This document shows, piece after piece, positions 32,828 through 42,675 of a stretch of 64,000 bases of DNA. Positions within the stretch are counted from its first letter, which is position 1; every line of letters begins with the position of its first letter. The DNA is from Bactrocera neohumeralis. Taxonomy: Eukaryota > Arthropoda > Insecta > Diptera > Tephritidae. The notes beneath the pieces are model-generated. The model ran no database searches. It saw only the letters and a program-made list of their open reading frames with translations, and had not been told where the DNA came from. Position numbers and translations under genes: made by a program. The stretch is taken from the NCBI RefSeq assembly GCF_024586455.1, contig NW_026089623.1:11554784-11618783 (forward strand). Reading direction: 5' to 3'.

Positions 32828-33765
32828 ATGAAAAGTAAGCGACAGCCTCGGATGAGAGACCCTCCTTTTGATGACGACCATAGCAAACGAAATAAGGACT
32901 ACGATTTGAGGGCATGCACCTGGAATGTCCGGACCCTTAATTGGGAAGGTGCCGCTGCCCAGCTGGTTGATGTCTTCGCAACAATAAAGGCTGACTTCAC
33001 CGCCGTCCAAGAAATGCGATGGACGGGACAAGGACAGAGACGAGTAGGTTCTTGTGACATTTACTGCAGTGGCCATATAAAGGAGTGCAAGCTTGGTGTA
33101 GGATTCGTGGTGGGAGAGAGACTCCGTCGCCGAGTACTATCATTCACTGCGGTGAATGAACCCCTAGCCACAATCCGCATCAAAGCGAGGTTTTTCAACA
33201 TATCGCTGATTTGCGCCCACGCCCCGACGGAAGAGAACACCTATGAGCGCTGCCCCCGCCACGATGTCAAAATCGTGCTTGGCGACTTTTACGCCACGGT
33301 GGGCAAAGAAGGTATCTTTGACACTACGGTCGGTAAATTCAGCCTCCACGACGAAACATCCCCAAATGGGTTGAGGCTGATTGACTTCGCCGGGGCCCGA
33401 AATATGGTTATCTGTAGTACTAGATTCCAGCATAAAAGGATTCATCAAGCTACCTGGCTGCCTCCGGATCGAAAAACTACCAACCAGATCGATCATGTTG
33501 AGATAGACGGAAGACACGTCTCCAGTGTTTTAGATGTGCGTGCGCTCCGAGGTCCTAACATCGACTCGGACCACTATCTTGTTGCAGCTAAGATTCGCAC
33601 CCGCCTCTGTGCAGCAAAAAACGCACACCAACAAACAAAAGGAAGTTTCGACGTCGAGAAGCTGCAATCACAACAGACAGCCGAACGATTTTCTACTCCG
33701 CTTGCACTCCTGCTCTATGAGAGCACTCGTCAACAACCCGGTATAAGGGAACTGTGGGACGGCAT
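32828..33765 (+). pseudogene. RTE endonuclease domain
   Basis: The reading frame gives ACTWNVRTLNWEG, VQEMRWTG, NISLICAHAPTEE, IVLGDFYATVGKEG, TTNQIDHVEIDGRH and NIDSDHYLVAAKI. These are in the order of apurinic-type LINE endonucleases. The motif normally written DFNA is DFYA here (about 33283-33297), so the key asparagine is replaced. About 18 residues seem deleted between APTEE and TYERCPRHD. The SDH motif near the end is intact. The frame exits into non-homologous sequence at ~33765, where the RT frame takes over. Confidence 0.82.
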
Positions 33766-35664
33766 TACTCCTTACGTACAGCTGCAACCGAAACCATTGG
33801 TTTTCGGAAAGTGCAAAAGAACAGCTGGTACGACGAGGAGTGCCGTGTCGCAGCAGAGAGAAAACAGGCTGCCTACCTCACAACGTTACGATCGACCACT
33901 ACACGTGCGGGATGGGATAGATACCGAGAGTTGAAGAGGGAAGCGAGACGCATTTGCAGACAGAAGAAGAAAGAGGCCGAAATGCGTGAGTACGAAGAGC
34001 TTGATAAGCTGGCCGACAGGGGTAATGCTCGAAAATTCTACGAAAAAATGCGGCGGCTTACAGAAGGTTTCAAGACCGGAGCATACTCTTGTAGAACCCC
34101 CAAAGGTGATCTTGTGACCGATGCCCAGAGCATACTTAAATTATGGAGGGAACACTTCTCCAGCCTGCTGAATGGCAGTGAACGCACAACACCAGGAGAA
34201 GGAGAACCCGATTCCCCAATCGATGACGATGGAGCAGACGTTCCATTACCCGACCATGAAGAAGTTCGAATAGCAATTGCCCGCCTCAAGAACAACAAAG
34301 CGGCAGGGGCCGACGGACTACCGGCCGAGCTATTCAAACACGGCGGCGAAGAACTAATAGGGAGCATGCATCAGCTTCTTTGTAAAATATGGTCGGACGA
34401 AAGCATGCCCAACGATTGGAATTTAAGTGTGCCATGCCCAATCCATAAAAAAGGAGACCCCACAATCTGCGCCAACTACCGTGGGATTAGCCTCCTCAAC
34501 ATCGCATATAAGGTTCAATCGAGCGTTTTGTGTGAAAGATTAAAGTCCACCGTCAACAAACTGATTGGACCTTATCAGTGTGGCTTCAAACGTGGAAAAT
34601 CAACAACCGACCAGATATTCACCATGCGCCAAATCTTGGAAAAGACCCGTGAAAGGAGAATCGACACACACCACCTCTTCGTCGATTTCAAAGCTGCTTT
34701 CGACAGCATGAAAAGGAGCTGCCTTTATGCCGCGATGTCTGAATTTGGTATCCCCGCAAAACTAATACGGCTGTGTAAACTGACGTTGAGCAACACGAAA
34801 AGCTCCGTCAGGTTCGGGAAGGACCTCTCCGAGCCATTCGATATCAAACGAGGTTTCAGACAAGGCGACTCCCTATCGTGCGACTTTTTCAACCTGCTTC
34901 TGGAGAAAATAGTTCGAGCTGCAGAACTAAACAGAGAAGGTACCATCTTCTATAAGAGTGTACAGCTGCTGGCGTATGCCGATGATATTAATACATCAAA
35001 CAAAAAGTCGTCGCACTCGCGACTTGGCTCTCACGTCACTGTTGACAGTCATAACTTTGAAGTTGTAGATAATTTCATCTATTTAGGAACCAGCATTAAC
35101 ACCACCAATAATTTCAGCCTGGAAATCCAACGCAGGATTGCTATTGCCAACAGGTGCTACTTCGGACTGAGTAGGCAATTGAAAAGTAAAGTCCTCTCTC
35201 GACGAACAAAAGCTAAACTCTATAAGTCGCTCATAATTCCCGTCCTGCTATATGGTGCAGAGGCTTGGGCGATGACGGCAACCGATGAGTCGACGTTACG
35301 AGTTTTCGAGAGAAAAATTCTGCGAAAGATTTATGGTCCTTTGCACATTGGCCACGGCGAATATCGCATTCGATATAACGATGAGCTGTACGAGATATAT
35401 GACGACATTGACATAGTTCAGCGAATTAAAAGACAGCGGCTACGCTGGCTAGGTCGTGTTGTCCGGATGGATGAAAACACTCCAGCTCTGAAATTATTCG
35501 ACGCAGTACCCGCCGGGGGAAGCAGAGGAAGAGAAAGACCTCCACTCCGTTGGAAGGACCAAGTGGAGAAGGACCTGGCTTCGCTTGGAATATCCAATTG
35601 GCGCCACGTAGCGAAAAGAAGAAACGACTGGCGCGCTGTTGTTAACTCGGCTATAATCGCGTAA
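33765..35664 (+). pseudogene. RTE reverse transcriptase domain
   Basis: 636-codon frame (from 33754; true homology from SLRTAATET). It has a long charged linker (RRICRQKKKEAEMREYEEL), then RT blocks: KNNKAAGADGLPAELFK, NYRGISLLNIAYKV, FVDFKAAFDSM (first RT Asp, ~34678-34704), IKRGFRQGDSLSCDFFNLLL and LAYADDI (34975-34986). Directly after YADDI about 35-40 residues are missing compared with the family, before DNFIYLGTSI. The C-terminal part ends with RQRLRWLGRVVRM and GRERPPLRW. RT would be crippled by the deletion beside the active site. Confidence 0.83.
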
Positions 35665-35760
35665 GCGGTGTCTACGCCAATTAAGAAAAAGATTAGTAAG
35701 AAAAATATTTATTTGTATAGTATGTATATGATGTTAAAAGCAAAAAATTAAAAATTTATT

Positions 35761-35830
35761 CTGTCGAGATTCGAACCTGTGGTAGCATCTTGACTTTCCA
35801 ATCGCTTACCACCAACTCCACCATTGACAC
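35761..35830 (-). repeat. tRNA-like segment, possible SINE head
   Basis: On the minus strand the 70-base segment has a box A-like TGGAGTTGGTGG (35809-35820) and, 31 bases downstream, the box B-like GGTTCGAATCTC (35766-35777). This is the internal promoter layout of tRNA genes. The 3' end CTCGACAG pairs only partly with the 5' start, so a functional tRNA is unlikely. An AT-rich tail follows, as in SINEs. It may be a SINE head or a tRNA pseudogene. Confidence 0.55.
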
Positions 35831-36725
35831 TTAGGTTGCGCTGACTTAAGTATGGTTTGGTTATGCATGTAAGAAACATACGATGGTTCTAATAATTTTG
35901 TTTAAGTATAGAAATATGCTTTTGTAGAACATTTGCTTTCGCAAACATACAGACAAATGTGCAAACGTCATAATATATGTACATATGTGTGATTGTTTCG
36001 CATTTTGCTTCTACGCCGGTCAAATTTCTTTACAAAAATCGGCTGAAATGTGTGAGAAAATAAAATGGACAACTAGGGCAAATAATTTTTAAAAAATTTA
36101 TTGACAATTAAATATAAATGAAAATACATGTAAATTTACTTAAATTTATTTAAATTTATTGAAATTTCGTTTCGCATTTTTCGGCACTTTCAATTTAATT
36201 AATATAAGTAAAATTCACGACTTAACCCGCACACGTCTTATTCGTGCAAAATTTCCAACTTTATGAAAATTGGCGCAATTATTGACACTTCAATTTTATG
36301 TAAAGTTTAAAACATATTTACATATGAATATATAATATATTTGATTTTGGCACAATTATCGACACTTGTCAATTTGCCCAAATTTCAGTAGGAGAAAGCT
36401 CAATACTTATTTAATTTATAAAATGTGAATTTAAGTTTTCTAGTTTTCTTTCATACAAAATGATATGCATTTCTTGGAATATCCCTAAGAAGTATAACTT
36501 CATCCGCGCGAAGGAACTCCACGCACCTTTTTTTAAAGTAAACTTAAACTATGGTACAAAAATATAAAATATCACTTCATTCCAGAATAATTAAAAATAA
36601 AATACAAAAAAATATTACTTCGCGTGTTAAATAACCAAAAAAATTAAAATCTTCTTTTCTTTTAAAGCTTCTTTTTGGAGAGTATTTATGTTCAGTTTTC
36701 TCCAACTATCCAATTTTTTTTTAAA
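35831..36725. other. Harbinger interior without recognised coding
   Basis: AT-rich. The remaining transposase exons expected on the plus strand were not found, so they are deleted or too decayed. CGACACTTgTCAATTTG-type words recur near 36280 and 36360 but form no clear repeat. Confidence 0.4.
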
Positions 36726-36729
36726 TTTG

Positions 36730-37410
36730 CTGTTGCGTTTCAGCCTGGGTTGAAAGGAGTTGCAGCCTTTCCGACTCCATGCAATTGTTCGCCCTCCTTA
36801 ACTGAACTCTCCTGGAAGGAGTCGGGCGTTCCTGCACAACTGGAGTGGACAATGGCGAACGTTCAAGGGACACATCGGCGACAGTAGGAGATATATTCTC
36901 CACACCAAATGCTGGCCCACTTGGTGCAACTGCTTCCCTTAATTGAATAAGCTGGGCCACACTCTCTTCCACTGGGCTCAGCGACTGCTCTTGCGACGGT
37001 CCACCACCAGTCGCAAGGCAGTTATTCCTGTTGTTGGCAAGTTTTTTCTTAGATTTGCCTTATAGTGAATCCACACCTAATAAAAAAATTTTATTTTTAG
37101 TTAATATTTTTAATGTCATAACCATAACTTACTCGTCCCCATTCCTAGGCAGTTCTTCTTGGTGGCCCTAAACAATTTAACTGCAGTGCCACACTCTCCC
37201 ACAATTCTTTGTTATTTTGAATTTATTGCTTCCAAATTGTGGCTTTCCTCTTCCTACTTCTGGAAACTTCTCCATTAACTCCACCAATTTTTCGAATTGC
37301 TTTTTTGTTGTAACTTTATTTTTTCAAAAAATTTATAAAAAATATTAATTAAAATTAATTTAACATTAATTAAAATAGTTATTTTACCCGTTCTCCACTT
37401 TTCTTTAATA
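36730..37410 (-). pseudogene. SANT/MADF-like DNA-binding partner of Harbinger element 1
   Basis: The minus strand from about 37400 gives a short start and an intron-like stretch. Then comes KVTTKKQFEKLVELMEKFPE and GRGKPQFGSNK, a Myb/SANT-like helix set. After frameshifts it gives WIHYKANLRKN and a proline- and glutamine-rich tail. The parallel gene in Harbinger element 2 (41390-42005) has the same layout. In known Harbinger elements this second protein binds the ends and carries the transposase into the nucleus. Stops make it inactive here. Confidence 0.65.
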
Positions 37411-37647
37411 TTTTTTTGTATTTCACTGCACGAATGTTGAACTTCAACTGCTATTAAGCAGTTGAAGTTTATTTATATACTAGTCAACCCCACTTGTACA
37501 GAGTTGAAAACCGCAATACCAAAAAAAAATTGAAGTTCCATCATACTTCAACTGCAATTTTTTCTGACAGATTGAGTTGATGTCGGCAATACCGAATTTT
37601 TAAACTTCGATTAAAATGCAGTTGGGTTGAAAACAGCAATAGGGGCA

Positions 37648-38374
37648 TAATTCTTCTTCCACCACATACCACTCACACACTGCGTAGAGTGCAATATGAT
37701 TTAGTATGCCCATATTCTTGGCAGTTAGTACATTGTACCGGACTGTTTCTTTCATGTGGTTCTTCAACAGTTACTCTACGATGCAACAAATATTTCAAAT
37801 TATATATTGGATGTGTTTCATTTTTTTTAAGTTGATTTGAGTTCGGCAACAATTCAATTTTAAACATTGGCTATGGTACTTTATTTCTATTAAATATATT
37901 TACTACAGTTTTAATACCAAAACCGCATTCTTCCAATGCTTCTTTGACTTCACTAGAGTCTACGGCGGACTCTATACCCTTAATTACAACAACTAGGCCC
38001 TTAGTGCTCTTCAATTGATACGAATAATAATTCTTGTTTTTATTTGACAAAAATGTAACGATTTCCATAAAAAATTTTTCAGTGTAGGACTGAATTTTTG
38101 TTTCATCTATATTGCCTTTTTTCAAAGGCACTACTATATGAAAATTGTGTATCTACAATTTCAATTAATTTCGCAACAAGCGTATTACTGCTACGCTCGC
38201 GCAAATATATTGGAGGTGGTTTGGTATTAACGACTGTGGTGATACCCTTTGCATCGTCGTCTGAACCATTGCATAGTATGGCAAATCTGTTGCCATTTAA
38301 AACTTCCGTTTTATTTTTGATTAAAAGGGATGCCCAATTTAGTGGGAAACATACACCACTTAATTTTTAGTTGA
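37648..38374 (-). pseudogene. Jockey ORF1: PRE_C2HC-like region and zinc knuckles
   Basis: Minus-strand frames give PPIYLRERSSNTLVAKLIE; GNIDETKIQSYTEKFFMEIV; STKGLVVVIKGIESAV and EALEECGFGIKTVVNIFNRN (38131-37871); IYNLKYLLHRRVTVEEPHER; and the first knuckles CTNCQEYGHTKSYC (37867-37673) and CVVCGGRR. This is the RRM-like/PRE_C2HC plus CCHC arrangement of Jockey ORF1, an RNA-binding chaperone. Frameshifts occur near 38131 and 37870. The Harbinger element interrupts the knuckle array. Confidence 0.8.
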
Positions 38375-38768
38375 ATAAGTACCCAGTAATTACGCAAAAG
38401 AAAACACACTATTTTATTATTAAGTATTAAACACTTTAAGGATTAACTTTATTGTGTTTTAGTGAAAAGAAGTTGTAAAGTTGTAGGAAATGATTGCACG
38501 AGATAACAACGACCATATCGCGCAGGATCGCTGAGAATTTAGTTGTATCTCCGATACGCACAGGATCTGGGTTGATCGAAGAAGAGTAACGTAAGTGTCG
38601 ACGCGGCGCAGTGTATGTGTTATCGTGCGAATTGTGTAGAACGAATTGATGATGTATTGATGAGCGAACTGCAGCTGACGAATTGAAAAGCTTTCCGGTT
38701 GTCCATTCCTTTTGTGAGTTGGATTGCGTACGAGTGTGGTGTGTTGTAATGTCATCAGCTGTGGTGAA
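38375..38768 (-). other. Unexplained stretch inside Jockey ORF1
   Basis: Separates the N-terminal ORF1 piece from the PRE_C2HC region. The minus strand holds AATAAAGTTAATCC, a polyadenylation-like word near 38448, and no ORF1 homology. It may be a small insertion (solo LTR?), but no target duplication was found. Confidence 0.3.
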
Positions 38769-39213
38769 TTAAGCTGTCGCATTAGGATGCGCTAGTTTTA
38801 CCGAGTAGAGGGGGTGGATGCTTAACTCATTTAAACAATTTTTATTTGGTGTGCGGCCTTGAAATTTCTTCGGATTGACCGCGGACTTAATTTCCGTTTT
38901 ATATTGATGGAGCGGCCAATCCTTGTTTGTATAGACGGGCCTTTTTTTTTTTGCGTTCTCACCTTGCGTTGTGATTTTGTTCGATGCCTGTGCGCTTGCT
39001 GATACCTGCAGACTGGTTGCTGTCAATGCATTTGTTATTGCCTGATTGTTGTTTTCTGCTGCTTCTGCTGACTGCGTTCTTTGCTGCGTTTCCTTTGCTG
39101 CTGATCACCGTGATGACTCATCATTGCCGTTAGCCTTTTGTTGTTGGGTCGACAAAGCTCAAGTAGGCATTTAAGGAATGCCTACGACCTTGCTGGTGAG
39201 GCTGCGAAGCACT
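38769..39213 (-). pseudogene. Jockey ORF1 N-terminal region
   Basis: Likely start ATG at about 39213, with MSASQPHQQGRRHSLNAYLS. It continues, after stops and a frameshift, into the frame 39026-38769 (KKKRPVYTNKDWPLHQYKTE). It is polar and low in conservation, as is usual for the start of LINE ORF1. Identification depends on position between the 5' end and the PRE_C2HC part. Confidence 0.5.
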
Positions 39214-39429
39214 CATTATTGTTTTTATTATTTTTTGTTTGTTTTGTTTTTATCTATTTATTTCGTGCACTATTTGCTTATGTTTATAAATAATAATTTG
39301 TGAGCACTGATTTTTTGTTGATTGTTTGTTTTTATTTTATTATTATTAATTGGTTACTTTTTGCACAATGTGAATACACGGAGCGAGTTAAAAAACACGT
39401 CCGTACACCTTGAACGCCAAATTTATTTT

Positions 39430-39955
39430 GTTATCCTTAGTGCGTTCGCAATGGTCGTCATCAAGGCTGCTTATGGTTTTTCATTGGTAGTGTTTTTACG
39501 TGGGAGGTCCCAAACCCAACGCATAACCCTGTGAAGGGAATGCTTCGCCTTCTCCCTTTAGCTCGCCTTCAAACGTTATCCTTAGTGCTTTCGCAATGGT
39601 CGTCATCAAAAGCGAGGCTCTCATCCGAGGCTGTTTATAGTTTTCATTGGTAGAGTTTTTTAAGTGGGGGGTCCCAAACTCAGGGCACAACCCTTTGGAG
39701 GCGATATTTCGCCTTCTCACTTTATCTCGCCTTCAAACGGATGTTTTCTGGCTACCTAGAGGATACTTGGCCAAAGACCGGAAGTCCTGAGCTGTTTGAG
39801 CCATATGTAAAAGAATCGTTTCTGGCCACTCCCAAATGAATGGCAATCAGAGAACTTACCTCATTTGCGTGAACTTCTACACATGACTTCGTCATCCATC
39901 CTCGTGGATCAATCACCTGTGCTTTGTAATCGGCGACAGTTTCCGATTTTGTTAT
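39430..39955 (-). pseudogene. RTE LINE 5' leader fragment, right half, with internal duplication
   Basis: Reverse complement of the leader at 32572-32827, with shared phrases such as GGTCGTCATCA, GGGTCCCAAAC and TTCTGGCCAC. A unit of ~145-158 bases is duplicated in tandem (39430-39573 and 39574-39731, each starting GTTATCCTTAGTGC). It joins the endonuclease fragment at 26125-26377 across the Jockey. Confidence 0.8.
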
Positions 39956-40379
39956 CCCCTCTATTTGTCTTCGCAACTCCTCTACTTATAATTTAAGGAA
40001 GCATTTGTTGCTGCAATTAATCTCGTGATTATTGCTTCGTTCATATTAGAAAAGTTACTGATTAGTCCGTCTATTTTGAAAGTTTTTTACAATTTTTTTG
40101 TTTGGTGATTACCTCAACAATTTTTGCAAGAGTCTGGTATCCTTTCTTTTTATTAAGGATATTCCTAACACTGTCCATATAATAATCAGTCTCTTAAATT
40201 TCCACATACAGTTCAATTTATTCTTTTATAAATTTACTTACTGTTTCTAAATATAAACATCTCTATAATTGCTTGATAATTTTATAAGGTATATATGTAT
40301 ATTTCACTCGCCTCTTGGGATACATTCACTATTCTTCTATTGCTAATTTAATAATACGTGTGCCCCACGTTGGGCACCA
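39956..40379 (-). pseudogene. Start of an LTR-retroelement interior with primer-binding site
   Basis: On the minus strand the segment begins with TGGTGCCCAACGTGGGGC (plus 40362-40379). That has the length and TGG start of a tRNA-primer binding site and resembles tRNA-Lys-type sites. It follows directly the putative LTR end. Downstream, stop-laden frames contain NFSNMNEAIITRLIAATNAS, which could be the start of gag. Everything further is lost at the RTE leader. Confidence 0.45.
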
Positions 40380-40706
40380 ATTAACTTCGCAGTAGCGCAG
40401 AAAGCGTTTTTAAAAAGAACTAGCTTCCTCTTGACTACAATCAAAAGAGCCTTTTTTATTTCATGGTACACTTAATACTAACTGCGGAGTTTAGACCTTA
40501 CTAAAATGAACTGGAATTTCTTAACTCCACTAATGTTTATAAATTCAAGCTGACTCAGCTTTATGGTAACTCAATTAAAACTTTATGGATTTCTTATTAA
40601 TCCAATATTGCATTGACCACCCATAAATCTGACTTAGCTTTATCTTACTTATTACAGGTTTGTTTTAATTACCCGTTATGCTATTGAGCCATGGGAAATG
40701 ATAACT
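40380..40706 (-). repeat. Putative LTR
   Basis: Bounded on the inner side by the primer-site-like sequence at 40362-40379. In minus orientation it would start AGTTATCATTTCC and end GAAGTTAAT. The outer boundary is a guess from the gypsy-type AGTTA start. No second copy is in the window. Confidence 0.4.
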
Positions 40707-41062
40707 TGCATATACAATATTTGCTTAGATCTACTCGCGCCTTGTTGCTGTGTTGTAATTTTGGTTTGTCCCTTCTTTCAGGTAATATATGTATGTATGT
40801 TCTTCTGACCCTGGATGGTTATACTTATGCTGGTATTGTCACTGGCGAAGCGAATGCATTGGCGAGTCGAATGTTTTTGGCGAAAATTCGCCATGTTCAT
40901 ATTTTGTCTGGCGAATGAAAACATTCGCTTAACTTTTTTGTTGCCATACTAGAATAATTGAGAAATGTCACACGAGTTCATCCGAAATTGACATTGTTGA
41001 CGTATAAAAACTGAATATTGTGTGTTTTGTAATTTTACGGTGTTTTTAAAAAGCTGAATAAA

Positions 41063-41390
41063 AATGTTTAACAACGTGGATTTATATTTTGAAGATAATT
41101 ATGTTGAAAGGACAACAAACAAGTTACTTAGGCAGCGACGGTTCATCGGGGATCACTCCAATCCCATGGAACTTTCTTCAGTATTGTAAGTATCTATTGC
41201 TATAAAAGTGAATAAACAAATATCATGTCACATAAGTTTTTATAAACAGATTTAAAGAAAACTCTCGGTTAAGCAAGGATGCATTTATGTATGTGATAGA
41301 TAGCGTAAAGGAAAGCCGTCCGATTAACCTATCGTCGTCAATATCGCCGATGTTAAAATTGTGCTGCGTCCTCAGATTTGCTGTTTGTAG
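41063..41390 (+). pseudogene. Harbinger transposase N-terminal exons
   Basis: Exon 1 (41063-41187) encodes NNVDLYFEDNYVERTT and GDHSNPMELS, then GTAAGT. After an intron, the second piece (41250-41390) reads FKENSRLSKDAFMYVIDSV, then PMLKLCCVLRFAVC. Compare DHSNPLEL and PILKLCATLRFL in element 1. The protein stops where the opposite-strand gene begins; the DDE core is deleted. The two elements are relatives with different ends. Confidence 0.72.
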
Positions 41391-42005
41391 GTGCCTGCCT
41401 ATACGCAATGCTAACATTTCCAGCCTGTTCAGGCTGAACCGCGACATCTTCCAGATGTGTGTGTGTTTTTCCTCTAAATATCCAGGTGCAGGTGCAGTGC
41501 TTCCAAATGCGGCTCCGCTTGGATTCACTGACTGCTGCAAACTGAGCAACTCGTCCACAGCCTGCTTCAAAGGCGTTAAACTGCGTTGGGTGTAAGGTCC
41601 TCCATTTGTGGCTGCAATCTCTTTTCGATTTTTTGCAATTTTCCTTTTTAATTTTAACTTGTAGTCCAACCAAACCTAAGAAATACACAAATTAATATAG
41701 ATATGTACATATATGCAATCAAAATTGTTTATTCTTACCTTATTCCATTCGCTGCCACTACGTATTGGAGGGCCGATATTGTTTAACTCAGAAGCAATAC
41801 CTTCCCACAACTCCATCCTATTTTTTTTTGTGGAGCCAAACGGCGCCATTCCTCTGGCTAGCTCAGGATTTCCTTCCAGCAACTTCACCATTACCTCAAC
41901 TTGCTTTTGAGTAGTTCGTTTTATTCTAAAAATAATTAAATTTGTAATGAATTAAACACAATAAATAAATTTTTTAAATTTTACTAACGTTTTCTCCATT
42001 TTTAA
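41390..42005 (-). CDS. SANT/MADF-like Harbinger accessory protein (three exons)
   Basis: Start MEKT at about 41999, then an intron (GTTAGT...TTTTAG). The second exon, 41932-41743, reads RTTQKQVEVMVKLLEGNPEL, GMAPFGSTKKNRMELWEGIA and SGSEWNK. A 63-base intron (GTAAGA...TTCTTAG) follows. The last exon, from about 41679, reads VWLDYKLKLKRKIAKNRKEI and SVNPSGAAFGS. The helices with conserved tryptophans form a SANT/MADF-type DNA-binding domain. The reading frame survives splicing, which is notable in an element without a working transposase. The exact C-terminus is uncertain because the downstream frame runs into antisense transposase sequence. Confidence 0.62.
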
Positions 42006-42163
42006 TTAGAATTTACTATGCGCCGCTGCTCACAATTCGAAATAGCGAAATTTCATTTGCTTCGCTGTTGACAATACCAGCATTCATTTTTTTTCATTAA
42101 AAGGTTATTATTGTTAATTTTTTTCACAAAGTTCCTTTTTTTCATAAAATTTAATATTCGTAG

Positions 42164-42675
42164 ATGAAACCGATATCAAAGGAAGCAACGAGTCTGATAG
42201 AGAATCCCTTACAAGAAGGACATTGCCACCGTGAGATAGCACGCAGGATTCATTGCTCTACAAGTACATCCACCATTAGCATAATACGTAACAAAATAGA
42301 AAATTTGCCAAAAAAGCGGTCCCCAGGACGAAAATGTATTCTGTCTCAGTCAGTAAAACGCAAAATAATTAGGCACATCAGGATAGGTGCATGTGATAAT
42401 GCGGTAGAAATCAATAAGCAGCTTCGGAAAAATTATCAGCGTAACGTTTGTGATGGAACAATTCGCAACGTCTTAAGCGAAAATGGCTTGAAGGGTCGCT
42501 CCAAGATTAAGAAACCTCTTTTAGCAAAGCGCCATAAAAAATTAGGTCTAGACCTCAACCCAATAGAACACCTTTGCGTTTTCAGTTCCCCAAAACCTTG
42601 AAGAGCTTTGGCAACAAGTGACAGCGCACTGGAACAAAATCACAATAGAAGCCTGTCAGAAACTAATAAGCACAC
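42164..42675 (+). pseudogene. Tc1-like transposase with catalytic core deleted
   Basis: The frame begins MKPISKEATSLIENPLQEGH and continues through a paired helix-turn-helix region (HREIARRIHCS, SIIRNKIENLPKKRSPGRK and AVEINKQLRKNYQRNVCDGT). It reaches KRHKKLGLDL and then jumps directly to NPIEHL, a motif just after the third catalytic residue region in Tc1 enzymes. The intervening DDE core (about 150 residues) is missing. A frameshift follows, with ELWQQVTAHWNKITIEACQ as the normal C-terminus. The right side abuts a mariner fragment. Confidence 0.8.

Larger units (their letters stand above)
32572..35715 (+). mobile_element. RTE LINE inserted in Harbinger element 1
   Basis: The 5' leader (32572-32827) matches leader fragments at 39441-39955 and 58095-58330. 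One long ORF2-type protein follows (32828-35664, frameshift near 33765), then a tail with GTCTACGCCAATTAAGAAAA typical of RTE 3' ends. The insertion disrupts the transposase. The endonuclease and RT carry deletions, so the copy is dead although most of the frame is open. Confidence 0.85.
31587..37647. mobile_element. PIF/Harbinger element 1, split by an RTE LINE
   Basis: The left end TGCCCCTATTGCGGTTTTCA and the inverted right end TGCCCCTATTGCTGTTTTCA are flanked by TAA on both sides (31584-31586 and 37648-37650). This is the 3-bp duplication expected for Harbinger. The plus strand carries transposase exons (31839-32605); the minus strand carries a SANT/MADF-like gene (36730-37410). Inserted RTE (32572-35715) and a tRNA-like segment enlarge it to 6.06 kb from about 2.9 kb. 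Confidence 0.88.
26378..39429 (-). mobile_element. Jockey-like LINE, split by two DNA transposons
   Basis: The minus-strand element has its 3' oligo-T/A tail at 26378-26384 and its 5' end at 39429. The flanks GTTATTCTTAG (26367-26377) and GTTATCCTTAG (39430-39440) form an 11-bp target duplication with one difference. RTE sequence re-joins across the insertion. Removing the long-TIR transposon (28750-31534) and the Harbinger element (31587-37647) leaves about 4.2 kb with ORF1 (zinc knuckles) and ORF2 (endonuclease, RT). It is inactive because of deletions and stops. Confidence 0.85.
40828..42082. mobile_element. PIF/Harbinger element 2, internally deleted
   Basis: The left end TGCTGGTATTGTCACTGGCG and the inverted right end TGCTGGTATTGTCAACAGCG agree with one or two differences. 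The flanking triplets are TTA and TTC, a decayed 3-bp duplication. The 1.26-kb body keeps the first transposase exons on the plus strand and a complete-looking SANT-like gene on the minus strand. The transposase catalytic core is gone, so it is non-autonomous. Confidence 0.82.

Noticed and set aside
35761..35830. Functional tRNA gene
   Set aside because: The acceptor arms do not pair properly and no plausible anticodon loop could be drawn. Kept only as a tRNA-like repeat.
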